Part shown: positions 1-8,788 of the stretch, one piece after another
Layout of the letters: each line of letters begins with the position of its first letter
Position numbering within the stretch: the stretch's first letter is position 1
DNA from: a virus
DNA length: 63,296 bases
IMG/VR virus record: IMGVR_UViG_3300044638_006148
Location: 1 to 63,296 of that record
Reading direction: 5' to 3' (one strand)
Translations under genes and position numbers: made by a program
The notes under the pieces: model-generated
What the model was told of the DNA's origin: nothing
The model's input: only the letters and a program-made list of their open reading frames with translations
The model's database searches: none

Positions 1-737
1 CTTGGAATCCTAGCCCGGGATTAACTTCATCTCAAATTTCGGCACTAGCCAAAGACCCAAAATATACTAAACATCAATTTGTTGAAATAACGGTAGAAGT
101 AGTTAGTAAAGAAACACCTGGTGAGACAACTATGACTTTTGACGATGAACAGGTGGTAACCTCGAGAACACCATCTGCGGCAAAAAATCAGTATAATACA
201 TCACTATTTTACAACTATAGTTACGCGCCTGCTGCAGTCCTTGGTATGAGTCAGTCGGAAGCAGAAACTTTACCTGGAGCTTTATTAACTATGAATAGAG
301 AACTCAATGTTCAGACTCCGATTAAAAAATTAAATCTTCCATCTTTTAAGGTCACGATAATTCCAAATGGAGGACAAACTGTACCGGTAATAATTTTGAA
401 ACAAATGAGTGGTAATGAAGTACCCACTTCACCAAAAAGTTGGTCCCCATGGAACGCATATATTACTGACTCATACGCACTTGAAGTTCCATTTCCAAAT
501 GATAGTAAAGAATTTCAATCTGCGTGGCTATTCATTTATTGGTATATTAAAAAAGGATTTCCGTCAGATTGGAATTTTATATCAAACAAACCTGAAAATA
601 TCGATTGGAGGTTAGTTGACCGAGGATTAGAAAGTGGTGGGAAACAAATACAAAATTCAAGTATTGAAACTCAAAAAAAAATATGGAGTTTATACCCAAT
701 GGATTGGTATTCTAAGATGGTGCAAAAAGTTTATTAG
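1..737 (+). CDS. Unknown protein, 5'-truncated by window edge
   Basis: The reading frame is open from base 3 with no stop before 738, so the internal ATG at 132 is probably not the start and the gene begins outside the window. About 245 residues are visible. They are mostly polar, with a Trp/Tyr/Pro-rich C-terminal half (several Trp in the last 110 residues) that looks like a compact soluble domain. I do not recognise a family. It is convergent with the CAP gene, and the hairpin at 785-826 lies just beyond its stop. A virion or virion-associated protein is possible from context only. Confidence 0.6.
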   Translation, partial: WNPSPGLTSSQISALAKDPKYTKHQFVEITVEVVSKETPGETTMTFDDEQVVTSRTPSAAKNQYNTSLFYNYSYAPAAVLGMSQSEAETLPGALLTMNRELNVQTPIKKLNLPSFKVTIIPNGGQTVPVIILKQMSGNEVPTSPKSWSPWNAYITDSYALEVPFPNDSKEFQSAWLFIYWYIKKGFPSDWNFISNKPENIDWRLVDRGLESGGKQIQNSSIETQKKIWSLYPMDWYSKMVQKVY

Positions 738-754
738 GAGAATGGTAAATAAAT

Positions 755-1195
755 TTAATCCAAAGCAATGAAACAAAAGTAACTAAAGGTTCTATCTTTA
801 TTGTAAGATAGGTAGAACCTTTTTATTTTGTCATTAAGTAATAGTCGGTTGTGTGGAATAGAGTTTTTCCATTGTAAAAAACAATACATTGCTATATTAT
901 AATTTGTAGAGTGGTAGGTGGTTTGTCCAATGTTTTCTCCTGCAAACCTGAACGAAAACTTTTGGGAATTTATGTTTTCGGAAAATCCATTGTGACTGTA
1001 ATCCTGAACCAAACTTCTACTTCGTTCATCGGCAAATTCCTTTATTGATTCATCTATAACTACCTTACTCAATCCATTTGAATATCGATACTCATTCAAT
1101 ATTTGTTCGAAATGTATAATAATTGGTGTATCATTATTTGGATTCTTGAACCCGAATAATAAAAATGAAAATAATAGAATAACAAATTTTTTCAT
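755..1195 (-). CDS. Secreted CAP/SCP-superfamily protein
   Basis: 146 residues with an N-terminal Sec signal peptide (Lys-Lys, then a hydrophobic stretch at residues 4-16), so the product should be exported from the host cell. The mature part carries the CAP (SCP/PR-1) hallmarks: YSHNGF with His68, AGENIG with Glu87-Asn88, and W-x2-S-x2-HN-x-LL with His115. CAP domains are small alpha-beta-alpha sandwich modules with roles from lipid binding to proteolysis; the catalytic role of the tetrad is debated. Length matches a minimal bacterial CAP domain. It stands alone on the minus strand between two plus-strand genes, so it is probably its own transcript. A role at the host envelope is inferred. 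Confidence 0.75.
   Translation of the reverse strand: MKKFVILLFSFLLFGFKNPNNDTPIIIHFEQILNEYRYSNGLSKVVIDESIKEFADERSRSLVQDYSHNGFSENINSQKFSFRFAGENIGQTTYHSTNYNIAMYCFLQWKNSIPHNRLLLNDKIKRFYLSYNKDRTFSYFCFIALD
785..826 (+). terminator. Rho-independent terminator overlapping the convergent CAP gene
   Basis: A stem of about 13 bp (AAGGTTCTATCTT pairing with AAGATAG-GTAGAACCTT, one bulged base) is followed by TTTTTATTTT on the plus strand. It ends transcription of the gene finishing at 737. The hairpin lies inside the last codons of the minus-strand CAP gene, so the same bases also encode protein. The minus strand has no T-run after the stem, so it should act in one direction only. Confidence 0.65.
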
Positions 1196-1287
1196 AGGGA
1201 TTATTTTTCTTCAGTAAAGTGGATATTCATTATTCTTAATGATTTGGAAACAAGTTCAGATTCTTGTTTAACTGTATATTTATTATA

Positions 1288-1983
1288 GTGAAAGATATTA
1301 TAAGAAAAATAATTAAGGAGGTAAGCGGGGCAGGTTTGTCTGGTGCTTATTCAGGGCCACTTGTACTCGGACCACAAACATGGAAAGATGACCAACTTGG
1401 CCCTTTTACAGAGCCAGTTTATAAATATACGAATGCCCAACTTGCCTATCAAGAGGCTGATGGGGATTTTACAGAATCTCCCGAAGAAAGAAAAAAAATA
1501 GAACAAAGGACCAAGAATCTTAGTAAAATCAATATGGAAAAGAAAAAAACTTTCAAAGGTCAAAACGACGAGGATGGGTCAGCAATCAATCCAACTATGA
1601 GTGGAGAACCGTTAAAAGAAAAGCTAGTAAAAGAAGACTTAGCAGTTTGGTTCGGTACTAAGAAGAAACCTAAAGGTTCAAAACAACCTTCAGGACCATG
1701 GGTTAATATTTGTAGAAAGAAAGAAGGAGGAGGACATCCCCCTTGTGGTAGACCTGAGGCTGATAGTAAGGGATATCCTAAATGTCGTGCTAAAGGAGTT
1801 GCGGCAAACATGACCGACGCTCAAAAGAAATCAGCATGTTCACAGAAAAGACGTGCCGAGAAAAAAGATCCCAAAGTCGGAACTGGAAACAAACCAACTA
1901 TGGTATCTTATAAACCAAAAAAATCCCAAAACGAATCATTAAGGGATTTAATTGTTAAAATTTTGAAAGAAAACATTAGATAA
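1288..1983 (+). CDS. Basic Cys-containing phage protein (DUF5872-like central domain)
   Basis: I start it at GTG 1288 because TATTTATTATA abuts that codon and the first residues (VKDIIRKIIKE) match the amphipathic Leu/Ile-Lys ends of neighbouring phage proteins. A TTG at 1264 would add eight residues. The centre (about residues 118-190) has a conserved phage/giant-virus module: DLAVWFGTKKKPKGSKQPSGPW, then Cys, CGRPEA, PKCRAKGVA and ACSQKRR. This resembles DUF5872-type domains, with regularly spaced Cys that might bind metal. The C-terminus repeats an amphipathic helix (LRDLIVKILKEN). Function is unknown; virion or head association is often assumed for relatives. Its 3' end overlaps the convergent next gene by 8 bp. 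Confidence 0.6.
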   Translation: MKDIIRKIIKEVSGAGLSGAYSGPLVLGPQTWKDDQLGPFTEPVYKYTNAQLAYQEADGDFTESPEERKKIEQRTKNLSKINMEKKKTFKGQNDEDGSAINPTMSGEPLKEKLVKEDLAVWFGTKKKPKGSKQPSGPWVNICRKKEGGGHPPCGRPEADSKGYPKCRAKGVAANMTDAQKKSACSQKRRAEKKDPKVGTGNKPTMVSYKPKKSQNESLRDLIVKILKENIR

Positions 1984-2371
1984 GTTTTTCTAAAATTTTT
2001 TTCAGTGAGTGTTGTACTTGGCTATGCATTTCTTTTTCAAATTTCATCCTTGCTTCTTCCACTTTGTTATCGAACAACCTTCCAAGTTTTTGCCCCATTT
2101 GTAATGAAATTGTGATGTCATAATTGTAAATATGGTTGGTAATGTTTATTCTATCTTCTTGAATTATGACAAACATTTCTAAAGTTTCATTCTTGATGTA
2201 TCTTTTTTGAGATAGAGGGGCAATCAAAAATTTGGAATCCTCATGATTTATCAATTGACGACAAATTGAACCACCAGTTTTTTCATTATCATCAAAATTG
2301 ACTTTTGGTTGAATTTTTCGATTCATCCTTATGAAAAATTTTAACCATAACTTTCTGAAGAATTTTTTCAT
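1976..2371 (-). CDS. Hypothetical protein with basic amphipathic N-terminus
   Basis: 131 residues. The first 20 are very basic and aromatic (KKFFRKLWLKFFIRMNRK), a possible membrane-surface or nucleic-acid binding helix. The middle is beta-like and residues 95-131 are helical and charged. No family recognised. It ends tail to tail with the preceding plus-strand gene (8-bp overlap), and its ATG lies in the gap after the HNH gene, in the same orientation. Confidence 0.55.
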   Translation of the reverse strand: MKKFFRKLWLKFFIRMNRKIQPKVNFDDNEKTGGSICRQLINHEDSKFLIAPLSQKRYIKNETLEMFVIIQEDRINITNHIYNYDITISLQMGQKLGRLFDNKVEEARMKFEKEMHSQVQHSLKKILEKLI

Positions 2372-2434
2372 GTCTTTTGTGGGATATAATAACTATTCAA
2401 AGATATGAAAATGATTTAAGAATAAAAAAGTATT

Positions 2435-2920
2435 CTATACATTTATTTTTTTAATAAATTCTTCCCAAACCTCAACAGTGTTATCATTTCTTCCAATATT
2501 TGCTGAGTAACATGTTAATACTACATTTTCTTTAGTATAACCTTTTGTGCGGTCTAATCTATCTAATGATGGTTGTTGTGGGTGTTTACCATTTTGGGAA
2601 GGAACTAAAGGTACTTTGAACCAATAACAAAGTCCATTTTGACTTTCAAGTATTTCGTTGATGTCGTTAACAGTTAATTTGTGATTATGTCCACGAAATT
2701 TAGAATCATGTATTAGCGTATTTTGCCATAACCTAACTCGTCTTTCTTTTTGTTTAATTCCTTCAGATTTTCTGAAATCTGAATCTATTCTTTTACATCT
2801 TTTATACTCTCTGGTTATTTCTAAAGTACAGGTTTTACATTTCAACCCTCTTTGAGATTTATAAAAATCATCAACACTTTTTGTTTCTCCGCAAATTTTA
2901 CATGTTTTATGTGTTCCCAT
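2435..2920 (-). CDS. HNH endonuclease with N-terminal zinc ribbon
   Basis: I start at the ATG at 2920 (161 residues), which is directly preceded by TATTTATATAT. An in-frame ATG at 2944 would add eight hydrophobic residues. Residues about 6-32 hold CKICG...CKTC, a zinc ribbon. The C-terminal half has an HNH-like core: GLCYWFKVPL, PSLDRLDRTKGYTKENVVLTC and NIGRND. Stand-alone HNH genes of this layout are typical phage homing-type endonucleases that cut cognate intergenic sites. It lies just downstream of the terminator closing the long minus-strand run, so it looks inserted. The HNH gene at 60913-61527 shares the zinc-ribbon plus HNH layout. Confidence 0.8.
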   Translation of the reverse strand: MGTHKTCKICGETKSVDDFYKSQRGLKCKTCTLEITREYKRCKRIDSDFRKSEGIKQKERRVRLWQNTLIHDSKFRGHNHKLTVNDINEILESQNGLCYWFKVPLVPSQNGKHPQQPSLDRLDRTKGYTKENVVLTCYSANIGRNDNTVEVWEEFIKKINV

Positions 2921-2954
2921 ATATATAAATATATGGATAAACACAAAAAGATAA

Positions 2955-2980
2955 AAAAAAAGGGAAATATTTCCCTTTTT
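2955..2980 (-). terminator. Strong terminator closing the 29-kb minus-strand run
   Basis: Near-perfect inverted repeat AAAAAGGGAAATATTTCCCTTTTT overlapping the stop codon of the 2979-3446 gene, followed on the minus strand by an uninterrupted T-run of nine. On the plus strand the T-run is only five, so it may also act weakly there. Confidence 0.85.
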
Positions 2981-3446
2981 AACAATAAGCCCCTGAACAA
3001 TGTTTTTTACCGTCTAAACCCGGCATCTTACCTTTACATACTTGGACTCCGTAGCCGTTACTATAAGCTGAGGGGTGAACCTTAAACTTTCCCTTAGCGG
3101 CAGCTAAACCTCTAGCACAAAGTTTGGTTCCCGTTTTCTTTCTACCTTCGGACATTTCTTCATAATCGACATATTGTCCCATTTTTCTTTTTTCATTCAT
3201 TATGAAATCAAAAACTTGGTCCATGTTTGTTTTTGCTTCTGAAACGTGGTCGTCAGCCCAATCATGTCCATCTTGTAGAATTTGGTCAATCATTTCTTCA
3301 TCCATTTCCAATAACATTTTGCACTGTCTTGCAATTTGTTTTAGATTACTGAAGAACATATAATTTTCGGATTCTTGTTGTTCACTCAAAACTCGTTTGA
3401 CTAAATGTGATAAATCTTTTTCTGTTAATTTTACTACTTTGTTCAT
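2979..3446 (-). CDS. Conserved phage protein with Cys-rich C-terminus
   Basis: 155 residues, last gene of the long minus-strand run. The N-terminus has the amphipathic helix VVKLTEKDLSHLVKRVLSE, a motif that recurs at the ends of other proteins here (see 1288-1983). The middle is acidic and helical. The last 50 residues contain KLCARGLAAAKGKFKVHPSA, YSNGYGVQVCKGK and HCSGAYC. Cysteine-bearing tails of this type occur in uncharacterised virion proteins of T4-like marine phages, to my knowledge. It overlaps the preceding structural gene by 4 bp. A virion-associated role is likely but unproven. Confidence 0.6.
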   Translation of the reverse strand: MNKVVKLTEKDLSHLVKRVLSEQQESENYMFFSNLKQIARQCKMLLEMDEEMIDQILQDGHDWADDHVSEAKTNMDQVFDFIMNEKRKMGQYVDYEEMSEGRKKTGTKLCARGLAAAKGKFKVHPSAYSNGYGVQVCKGKMPGLDGKKHCSGAYC

Positions 3447-4945
3447 TTTGTATTTACGATTGAAAATGTTAATTGTCTCTTATAAGTATCTTTTTCTCCT
3501 GAAGTATTCACTTGGATATCAACAAAATATTGATTTGGGATTTTGTCTCTCATATCAAATATGAAGTAATACTCGTTTGGTGTTCTGTTCAATGGAGTCC
3601 AATCTTGTACTAATACTTCTGTGGTACCTTCTGTGACATAAACTCTATAGAACCCTGAAACGTCTAATAATAGTTGTTGACCCGTATATGCCTTTTTGAT
3701 TGTTACACCAACCTTACGAATGTCTGTATTAAGAATCTTCTCATTTTGAAGGATACCGTAGAAATCAAATCCGTAAATTTCAGGGTCTTTAGATACAGAA
3801 CCTATTTGAATACCTGAAGTATATGGTTGTAATGTGAATTGATTTGTTACATTTGGAATGGATTGACCATTTATAGTAAGACCAGACCATACATCGTAAA
3901 ATAAACATGGTGTCGGGAAATTAGCAAATCCATTAGGTACTGTAACTTCGTATATTCCCTTAGTTTTGAGACAAGTATTTAATGAAGTCATTCCAGTTAT
4001 TGCTGTACCATTTCTATCTTCGATTCTAACGAATGGGTCTGAATCAAGATTTACGAAATCTCCATTCTGATAGACATACAAGAATAACTTGTTTTCTTGG
4101 TTTTTGAGGAATAGGTTTCTATCATCTTCTACAAAATCATTGTAATTTGTTAAAAGATAAGGTTGATAGAAAGTTTGAGTATGTCTTGAGAAAAATGCCA
4201 CACTATAACTTTCCGTAAGACCTGTGATATTTTCTATTTGAGGTAGGTATGATATACCCCAACCTGTGACACCAGTAATTGACCCATTTAAGATTCCATT
4301 AATCTCGGCGGTCATATTCATGTTCAAATCTTCATTACCAAGTTCAAAATGTTGTCGTGCAACGATAGTTAAACCTGAGTAATTAACAACACCTTGGTTT
4401 ACATTGTTGTAGATACCATTTTGAGACCATCCAGAGAGAGTTGTTGTTTGATACCAGTTAGATGGTCGTGTGGAATATGCTCGACTGTCAACGTACGTTA
4501 AAGGGGAAATTCCACCATTCGCACTATTCTGTGCAATGTTGAAATCATTGTAGTCGTAACCAACTCCTTCATCCCAAAATTGAGGTTGACCTGTGGTTCC
4601 TGAAAACTTAGGGATTCTCCATAATATTAAGTCGAACGAGGTGGCTCTTCTTCTTTCGTTTGACATGAATGAATTTAATAATTCATTATCAAATGATGAC
4701 GTGTTTGTCATTTGGAGAGTGTGAGTCATTGCTGAAGTACACCCTGTGGATATAACACCTGAACTTATGTTTTCTTCTAATAAAGATAAATCTAAATCAA
4801 AGATAAATCTTGTGAAACCAAAGTTTGGGACAATTAAATCCGAAGCACCGAAATTCAACTCAATTACAGGATTTCTTCCCGTATTAACATATGAGTTTGA
4901 AATGATGGTATTGTTTTTATTTATATAAGACCTTAAGATCGACAT
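3443..4945 (-). CDS. Putative virion structural protein, beta-rich (tail/baseplate)
   Basis: 500 residues, rich in Asn, Thr, Gly and Tyr, with no signal peptide or membrane segment. The pattern is beta-strand rich, with a C-terminal immunoglobulin-like stretch (about 400-500: strands such as YRVYVTEGTTEVLVQDW and PNQYFVDIQVNTSG). It follows the OB-fold baseplate gene with a 21-bp gap and precedes the 2979-3446 gene with a 4-bp overlap, so it belongs to the tail module. I cannot assign a T4 counterpart. A baseplate wedge or tail-associated protein is the best inference. Confidence 0.6.
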   Translation of the reverse strand: MSILRSYINKNNTIISNSYVNTGRNPVIELNFGASDLIVPNFGFTRFIFDLDLSLLEENISSGVISTGCTSAMTHTLQMTNTSSFDNELLNSFMSNERRRATSFDLILWRIPKFSGTTGQPQFWDEGVGYDYNDFNIAQNSANGGISPLTYVDSRAYSTRPSNWYQTTTLSGWSQNGIYNNVNQGVVNYSGLTIVARQHFELGNEDLNMNMTAEINGILNGSITGVTGWGISYLPQIENITGLTESYSVAFFSRHTQTFYQPYLLTNYNDFVEDDRNLFLKNQENKLFLYVYQNGDFVNLDSDPFVRIEDRNGTAITGMTSLNTCLKTKGIYEVTVPNGFANFPTPCLFYDVWSGLTINGQSIPNVTNQFTLQPYTSGIQIGSVSKDPEIYGFDFYGILQNEKILNTDIRKVGVTIKKAYTGQQLLLDVSGFYRVYVTEGTTEVLVQDWTPLNRTPNEYYFIFDMRDKIPNQYFVDIQVNTSGEKDTYKRQLTFSIVNTK

Positions 4946-4966
4946 TTATCTTTTATCTTATAAATA

Positions 4967-6502
4967 TCAATTAAGTCGAATATTTTTACTTAGAATTTTG
5001 TTAACCGCATTATTGAGCTCGGTTAGAATTGATTGAACGTTTGTTCCTTCTTGAGTTACGGGTACTGGAGGGAGGCCTGGATATGCGTGAGTATGAGTCA
5101 CCAAGAATTTTACAATCAAATTAATTAATTCCAAAAGTTCTTCACCTCTAACCATACTTGAAGTTTTTGGAAGAAATTCATTGGCAAATTTCTCAGGACT
5201 AATACCATAAAGTGTATCATCGAAATTGATTTTTCCCTTACCCGGTATTTGTGAGTTATGTGAAATTAAAAACAATATATCACTTCCTAACGCACCGTAA
5301 GAAGACTCTTGATTTACATATTTTTGTTGTGGAATTACTAATTTTTTCGGAGTTTTTGGAATCCCAACTTTATCTTTTGCATAAATCAAACCATAACCAC
5401 CTCTTAACGCGGGATTTAATTTAATTCCTTTATAAACGTCACTAATGTTAGTAACTTCTATTGGTGTTGCCGATGAACCTAAAGGTGTGGAGGGGTTCAA
5501 TTTTGAATACATTATTGTATTAGGTCGGTAGTAAATTGGGAACTTATTTGCAGCATTATTGTCATTAAATAATTTAACGCCACTTTTAGTTACATCTGTT
5601 TCATTACACTGTTTTATGAAATCATTTATAAATTTAATGGTTTCTATTTTGGATAACATTGCAAATGATTCAATTGCAACCAATTTTTTAAGGTTTTCTG
5701 AAATTTCACTGTCTACTGAAATAAATTTGGAATTTACGGTAACATTTGGTTTTAATTGATATAAATAAACTGAGCCAGAGAATTTATTTTGAGTATTTTC
5801 AGGATTTGTAATAACCCACTCAATTAAATATTTTGTAAGTAGGACCTCCTCTTGTAGTTCATAAACAACTTTTGGTTCTAAATTTTGTAGTGTACTTTGG
5901 AATTTTGAAAGTTGTAAAAAACCTCTTTGTTGGTTTGCGACAGGTATTACATTTGGTTGTAATTGTTCTCCTTTGAATTTACCAGCTCTGATTAATACTT
6001 CGTCTTGTTTTACAATAACATCTGCGCTACCTCTACCCATTAAAGCATTATCTCCTGGCTGTGGAAATACACCCTTGTGAGCTGATTGGTCCGTGAACGT
6101 GCCATCTTGATTTTTTAGCGGTTTCGGGTTTTTGATTTGCATACCCGTACCTGTAAATTTATTTCCACCGAAATAAAATTCTTTGAAAGTTGCGGTTGGG
6201 CTCGAGAAGGTATTTTGGATGTAGTATTGATTTTGATATTTAAAATCTTTGTTAACGTAAATCACCTGAACTAATTCATCAACTTTAGGTACTGAGTACA
6301 CAAAGTAAGGAAGTAATGTATTAAATATAAAAGGGTCTCTTGATGTCCATATATCTTTTTCCTCATTCCATGGCGGATCACTAATACTTTTTAATATATC
6401 ATCATAATTGTCAATAAGTCTTACTCCCCTGATTCTTCCTAACATCATTGGGTCTTCGGTATTCAACACCCTACACTGAAAAAATATTGAGTTATTTTCC
6501 AT
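4967..6502 (-). CDS. Baseplate central spike/hub protein with OB-fold (gp5-like)
   Basis: 511 residues. Residues about 5-115 look like the N-terminal OB-fold of phage baseplate spikes (T4 gp5/gpV/VgrG class): FFQCRVLNTEDPMMLGRIRG, then PPWNEE, and a strand-loop-strand ending VDELVQVIYVNK. The C-terminus has ELINLIVKFLVTHTHAYPG followed by PPVPVT, a segment common at the ends of such proteins in T4-like phages of environmental origin. I see no lysozyme domain, so the enzymatic part of T4 gp5 is absent. It would sit at the tip of the tail tube. It overlaps the small gene 6492-6704 by 11 bp, suggesting coupled translation. Confidence 0.65.
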   Translation of the reverse strand: MENNSIFFQCRVLNTEDPMMLGRIRGVRLIDNYDDILKSISDPPWNEEKDIWTSRDPFIFNTLLPYFVYSVPKVDELVQVIYVNKDFKYQNQYYIQNTFSSPTATFKEFYFGGNKFTGTGMQIKNPKPLKNQDGTFTDQSAHKGVFPQPGDNALMGRGSADVIVKQDEVLIRAGKFKGEQLQPNVIPVANQQRGFLQLSKFQSTLQNLEPKVVYELQEEVLLTKYLIEWVITNPENTQNKFSGSVYLYQLKPNVTVNSKFISVDSEISENLKKLVAIESFAMLSKIETIKFINDFIKQCNETDVTKSGVKLFNDNNAANKFPIYYRPNTIMYSKLNPSTPLGSSATPIEVTNISDVYKGIKLNPALRGGYGLIYAKDKVGIPKTPKKLVIPQQKYVNQESSYGALGSDILFLISHNSQIPGKGKINFDDTLYGISPEKFANEFLPKTSSMVRGEELLELINLIVKFLVTHTHAYPGLPPVPVTQEGTNVQSILTELNNAVNKILSKNIRLN

Positions 6503-6704
6503 TATTTCTTTCTTGATAAACTTTTAATAATCTGTCATATAATTCTTCTACTTTGTCTAAATATAGAGTACTTTTTATTATAGACTCTTTTGTGGCATCA
6601 AAATCCGATGATAGTAAATCCATATATTCCACCAATTTTGTATTTGGTAAATCTTTGAGTGATAGTTGACTATCTAATATTTCATTAAATTTTTCGTCTT
6701 TCAT
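6492..6704 (-). CDS. Small helical protein in baseplate module
   Basis: 70 residues, acidic and predicted all-helical, with heptad-like leucines. No family recognised. It lies between two virion genes, 2 bp after one and overlapping the other by 11 bp, so it is probably a minor structural or assembly protein made with them. Confidence 0.6.
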   Translation of the reverse strand: MKDEKFNEILDSQLSLKDLPNTKLVEYMDLLSSDFDATKESIIKSTLYLDKVEELYDRLLKVYQERNNGK

Positions 6705-6706
6705 TT

Positions 6707-8785
6707 TTACAATTTTTTTCCGTATCCAGGGCCTGTTGCGGTTGCAACTAAAATTTTTCCGTTTTCCGCTTCTTCTTTATCACTTCCCCTTTTACTTATT
6801 AAATCGTATAATCCCATTAAGTTTGGTGAACCATCGGGTAAAGTTCCTGTAGGTATCCCTACTTTTTGTAGACCTTCGATAACATTTATTGATGCTCTTT
6901 CAGGTGAAGTTCCTGGTAATAATGCCGCCAAAGATAATAATGGTAGTGGTATTTGTATTGGAACTGTTTGACCAATTAAATTTAGTAGAAGTAAGATGTT
7001 ATCTAAAAGACTTTTACATTTTCGATAATCGTTAACTAATTGAGACACAACTAGTGCAATTTGTGCTAATCTAAGTATTATTGCGTAGTTCTTCAATACT
7101 GCCGACCGTTGAATGTCAGAAATTATACTAGAAACTAAATTAACAATATCTTTCTTTAATATTTCATAAAGCACTTGAAGAAATTCTGCATTAATCTGAG
7201 AAATAACTTGAATAGCAAAAGTTTTGTATATTTTTAAGAAGTCTTCTCCACTATTTACAATATTACTCCCTTGTGTACCAATATTGGCCCCTTCGTTTCC
7301 AAATTCAGTAATTGATGTGGTAGTTTCATTAATTTCAGTAACAGCTTGATTATAAGTGTATGTCGCTCCTGATTGAACCACAGACAAAAGGGTGTAAAGA
7401 GGTAATAAATTTTTTGGTGTTAATATTCCTGCGGCAACTGCTATTGGTATTTTTTTAATAACATTTTTATCTATGGAAACTTTTACATTCAGATTCGAAG
7501 GTGCCGTTAAAGACCAAGTAGGGTTATCTGATATCGAATCAATAATCTGTTCAAGATTGACAACTTGTTGGTCAACTGTTTCTCCACTCAAATTATCTCG
7601 AAACTCAATTAATTGGTCGACTAATACCTCAGAATCAACGGGAAGTTGTATATTATCACAATCTTCGAATTCCATGATACCATTCTGAACATTCGATATT
7701 TGTACTTCGATATTTCTTAAATCTATTTCATTAAGTTCAAAAAAAGATTCGTCAACACCATCTAATTCTCCAACTTTGGAAACACCACTAACATCGATTT
7801 CTCGTCTCTCATCAAAACATAATCCAAGTATTCTTGCAACAATTAAACCAAACCTACTTTGGTTATTCAATTCTCCAAAACCAACTTGTGCGTCGATGTT
7901 TAATGCTCCTGAAATTATATTTACAATTTGAGCACCAATATCAACAGTATCTACTATGTTTATAGTACTATAATAATCGGAAATAAACTCTCCAACATTA
8001 TTTGTTATATTACCAGAATTATCTTCTCTATCAATTAAAAAAACTCGATAGTAATCACCTGTCACACCAAAACTATTTGTCTTAGTATATTGTAAATCAA
8101 ATAGATTTTGACCTGACTTTCCTAAATAATTTTTTCCATTTATTTGACTATATGACCTACCTTCATTGTCTGAGGTCATTAAGTTGAATAACTGTTTATT
8201 CATCGGAAATGCGACTTCTCCACCATAAGGACGAAACGATGGGTCCGCGGATGGGTCAGGTTTTTCGTAATAAATTTTACCGAAATTGGTTTGTGGAGAC
8301 TGTTTAAGATTTGAAAAAAAATCTAAGGAATTTACTGGTATATATATCCCTTCTTGTTGTGGTCTAAGTGGTAAAGGTCGTAAAGATAAACTTTCTGCAG
8401 TTACACCGTTATATGTTTGTTCAACAGAACATCCAATTGCGTTTATTGTTTCTTTTTTAAGAATACCTTCCATTTTAGGCCCGATTTCCGCCGCCGCCTG
8501 TAATATTTTTGACCTCAAATATTTAATAGTGGAACTACCGTTACCTTGAGTTTGACCCAAAAATCCCAACAATTGATCCATTGAATTAGGAGGGTCTCTT
8601 TGAAATCTTTTTTGAAATTCACTTACTTTATCTAATGAACTAGAAATTTGTGATGTTGCTTCTGATGCTGAGTTTCCAGCCTTACCCAATAAACTCTTCT
8701 CGGATTGTGAAACCTCCCTATAAGTTTTGTAAGCGTCGATTTTACTTTGAATCGACTGCTGAGTTGAATTTATATCTAAAGGCAT
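6707..8785 (-). CDS. Large putative tail/baseplate structural protein
   Basis: 692 residues. The N-terminal 60 residues are Ser/Gln-rich and helical. Residues about 100-430 are mixed and beta-rich, with a Gly-Asn-rich central part. Residues about 440-620 are hydrophobic helices (for example VLKNYAIILRLAQIALVVSQL and LLLLNLIGQTVPIQIPLPLL) that resemble membrane-inserting or tape-like segments. The C-terminus ends GILVATATGPGYGKK-like (as printed: GKILVATATGPGYGKKL). T4-like environmental phages have similar large uncharacterised baseplate-region proteins. The hydrophobic helices could contact or cross the host inner membrane, which is inference. Precise role unknown. Confidence 0.6.
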   Translation of the reverse strand: MPLDINSTQQSIQSKIDAYKTYREVSQSEKSLLGKAGNSASEATSQISSSLDKVSEFQKRFQRDPPNSMDQLLGFLGQTQGNGSSTIKYLRSKILQAAAEIGPKMEGILKKETINAIGCSVEQTYNGVTAESLSLRPLPLRPQQEGIYIPVNSLDFFSNLKQSPQTNFGKIYYEKPDPSADPSFRPYGGEVAFPMNKQLFNLMTSDNEGRSYSQINGKNYLGKSGQNLFDLQYTKTNSFGVTGDYYRVFLIDREDNSGNITNNVGEFISDYYSTINIVDTVDIGAQIVNIISGALNIDAQVGFGELNNQSRFGLIVARILGLCFDERREIDVSGVSKVGELDGVDESFFELNEIDLRNIEVQISNVQNGIMEFEDCDNIQLPVDSEVLVDQLIEFRDNLSGETVDQQVVNLEQIIDSISDNPTWSLTAPSNLNVKVSIDKNVIKKIPIAVAAGILTPKNLLPLYTLLSVVQSGATYTYNQAVTEINETTTSITEFGNEGANIGTQGSNIVNSGEDFLKIYKTFAIQVISQINAEFLQVLYEILKKDIVNLVSSIISDIQRSAVLKNYAIILRLAQIALVVSQLVNDYRKCKSLLDNILLLLNLIGQTVPIQIPLPLLSLAALLPGTSPERASINVIEGLQKVGIPTGTLPDGSPNLMGLYDLISKRGSDKEEAENGKILVATATGPGYGKKL

Positions 8786-8788
8786 ATA

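Noticed and set aside
1264-1287. TTG at 1264 as the start of the Cys-rich gene
   Set aside because: It would put the TATTTATTATA element inside the coding region; GTG 1288 directly follows it and gives the typical charged amphipathic N-terminus.
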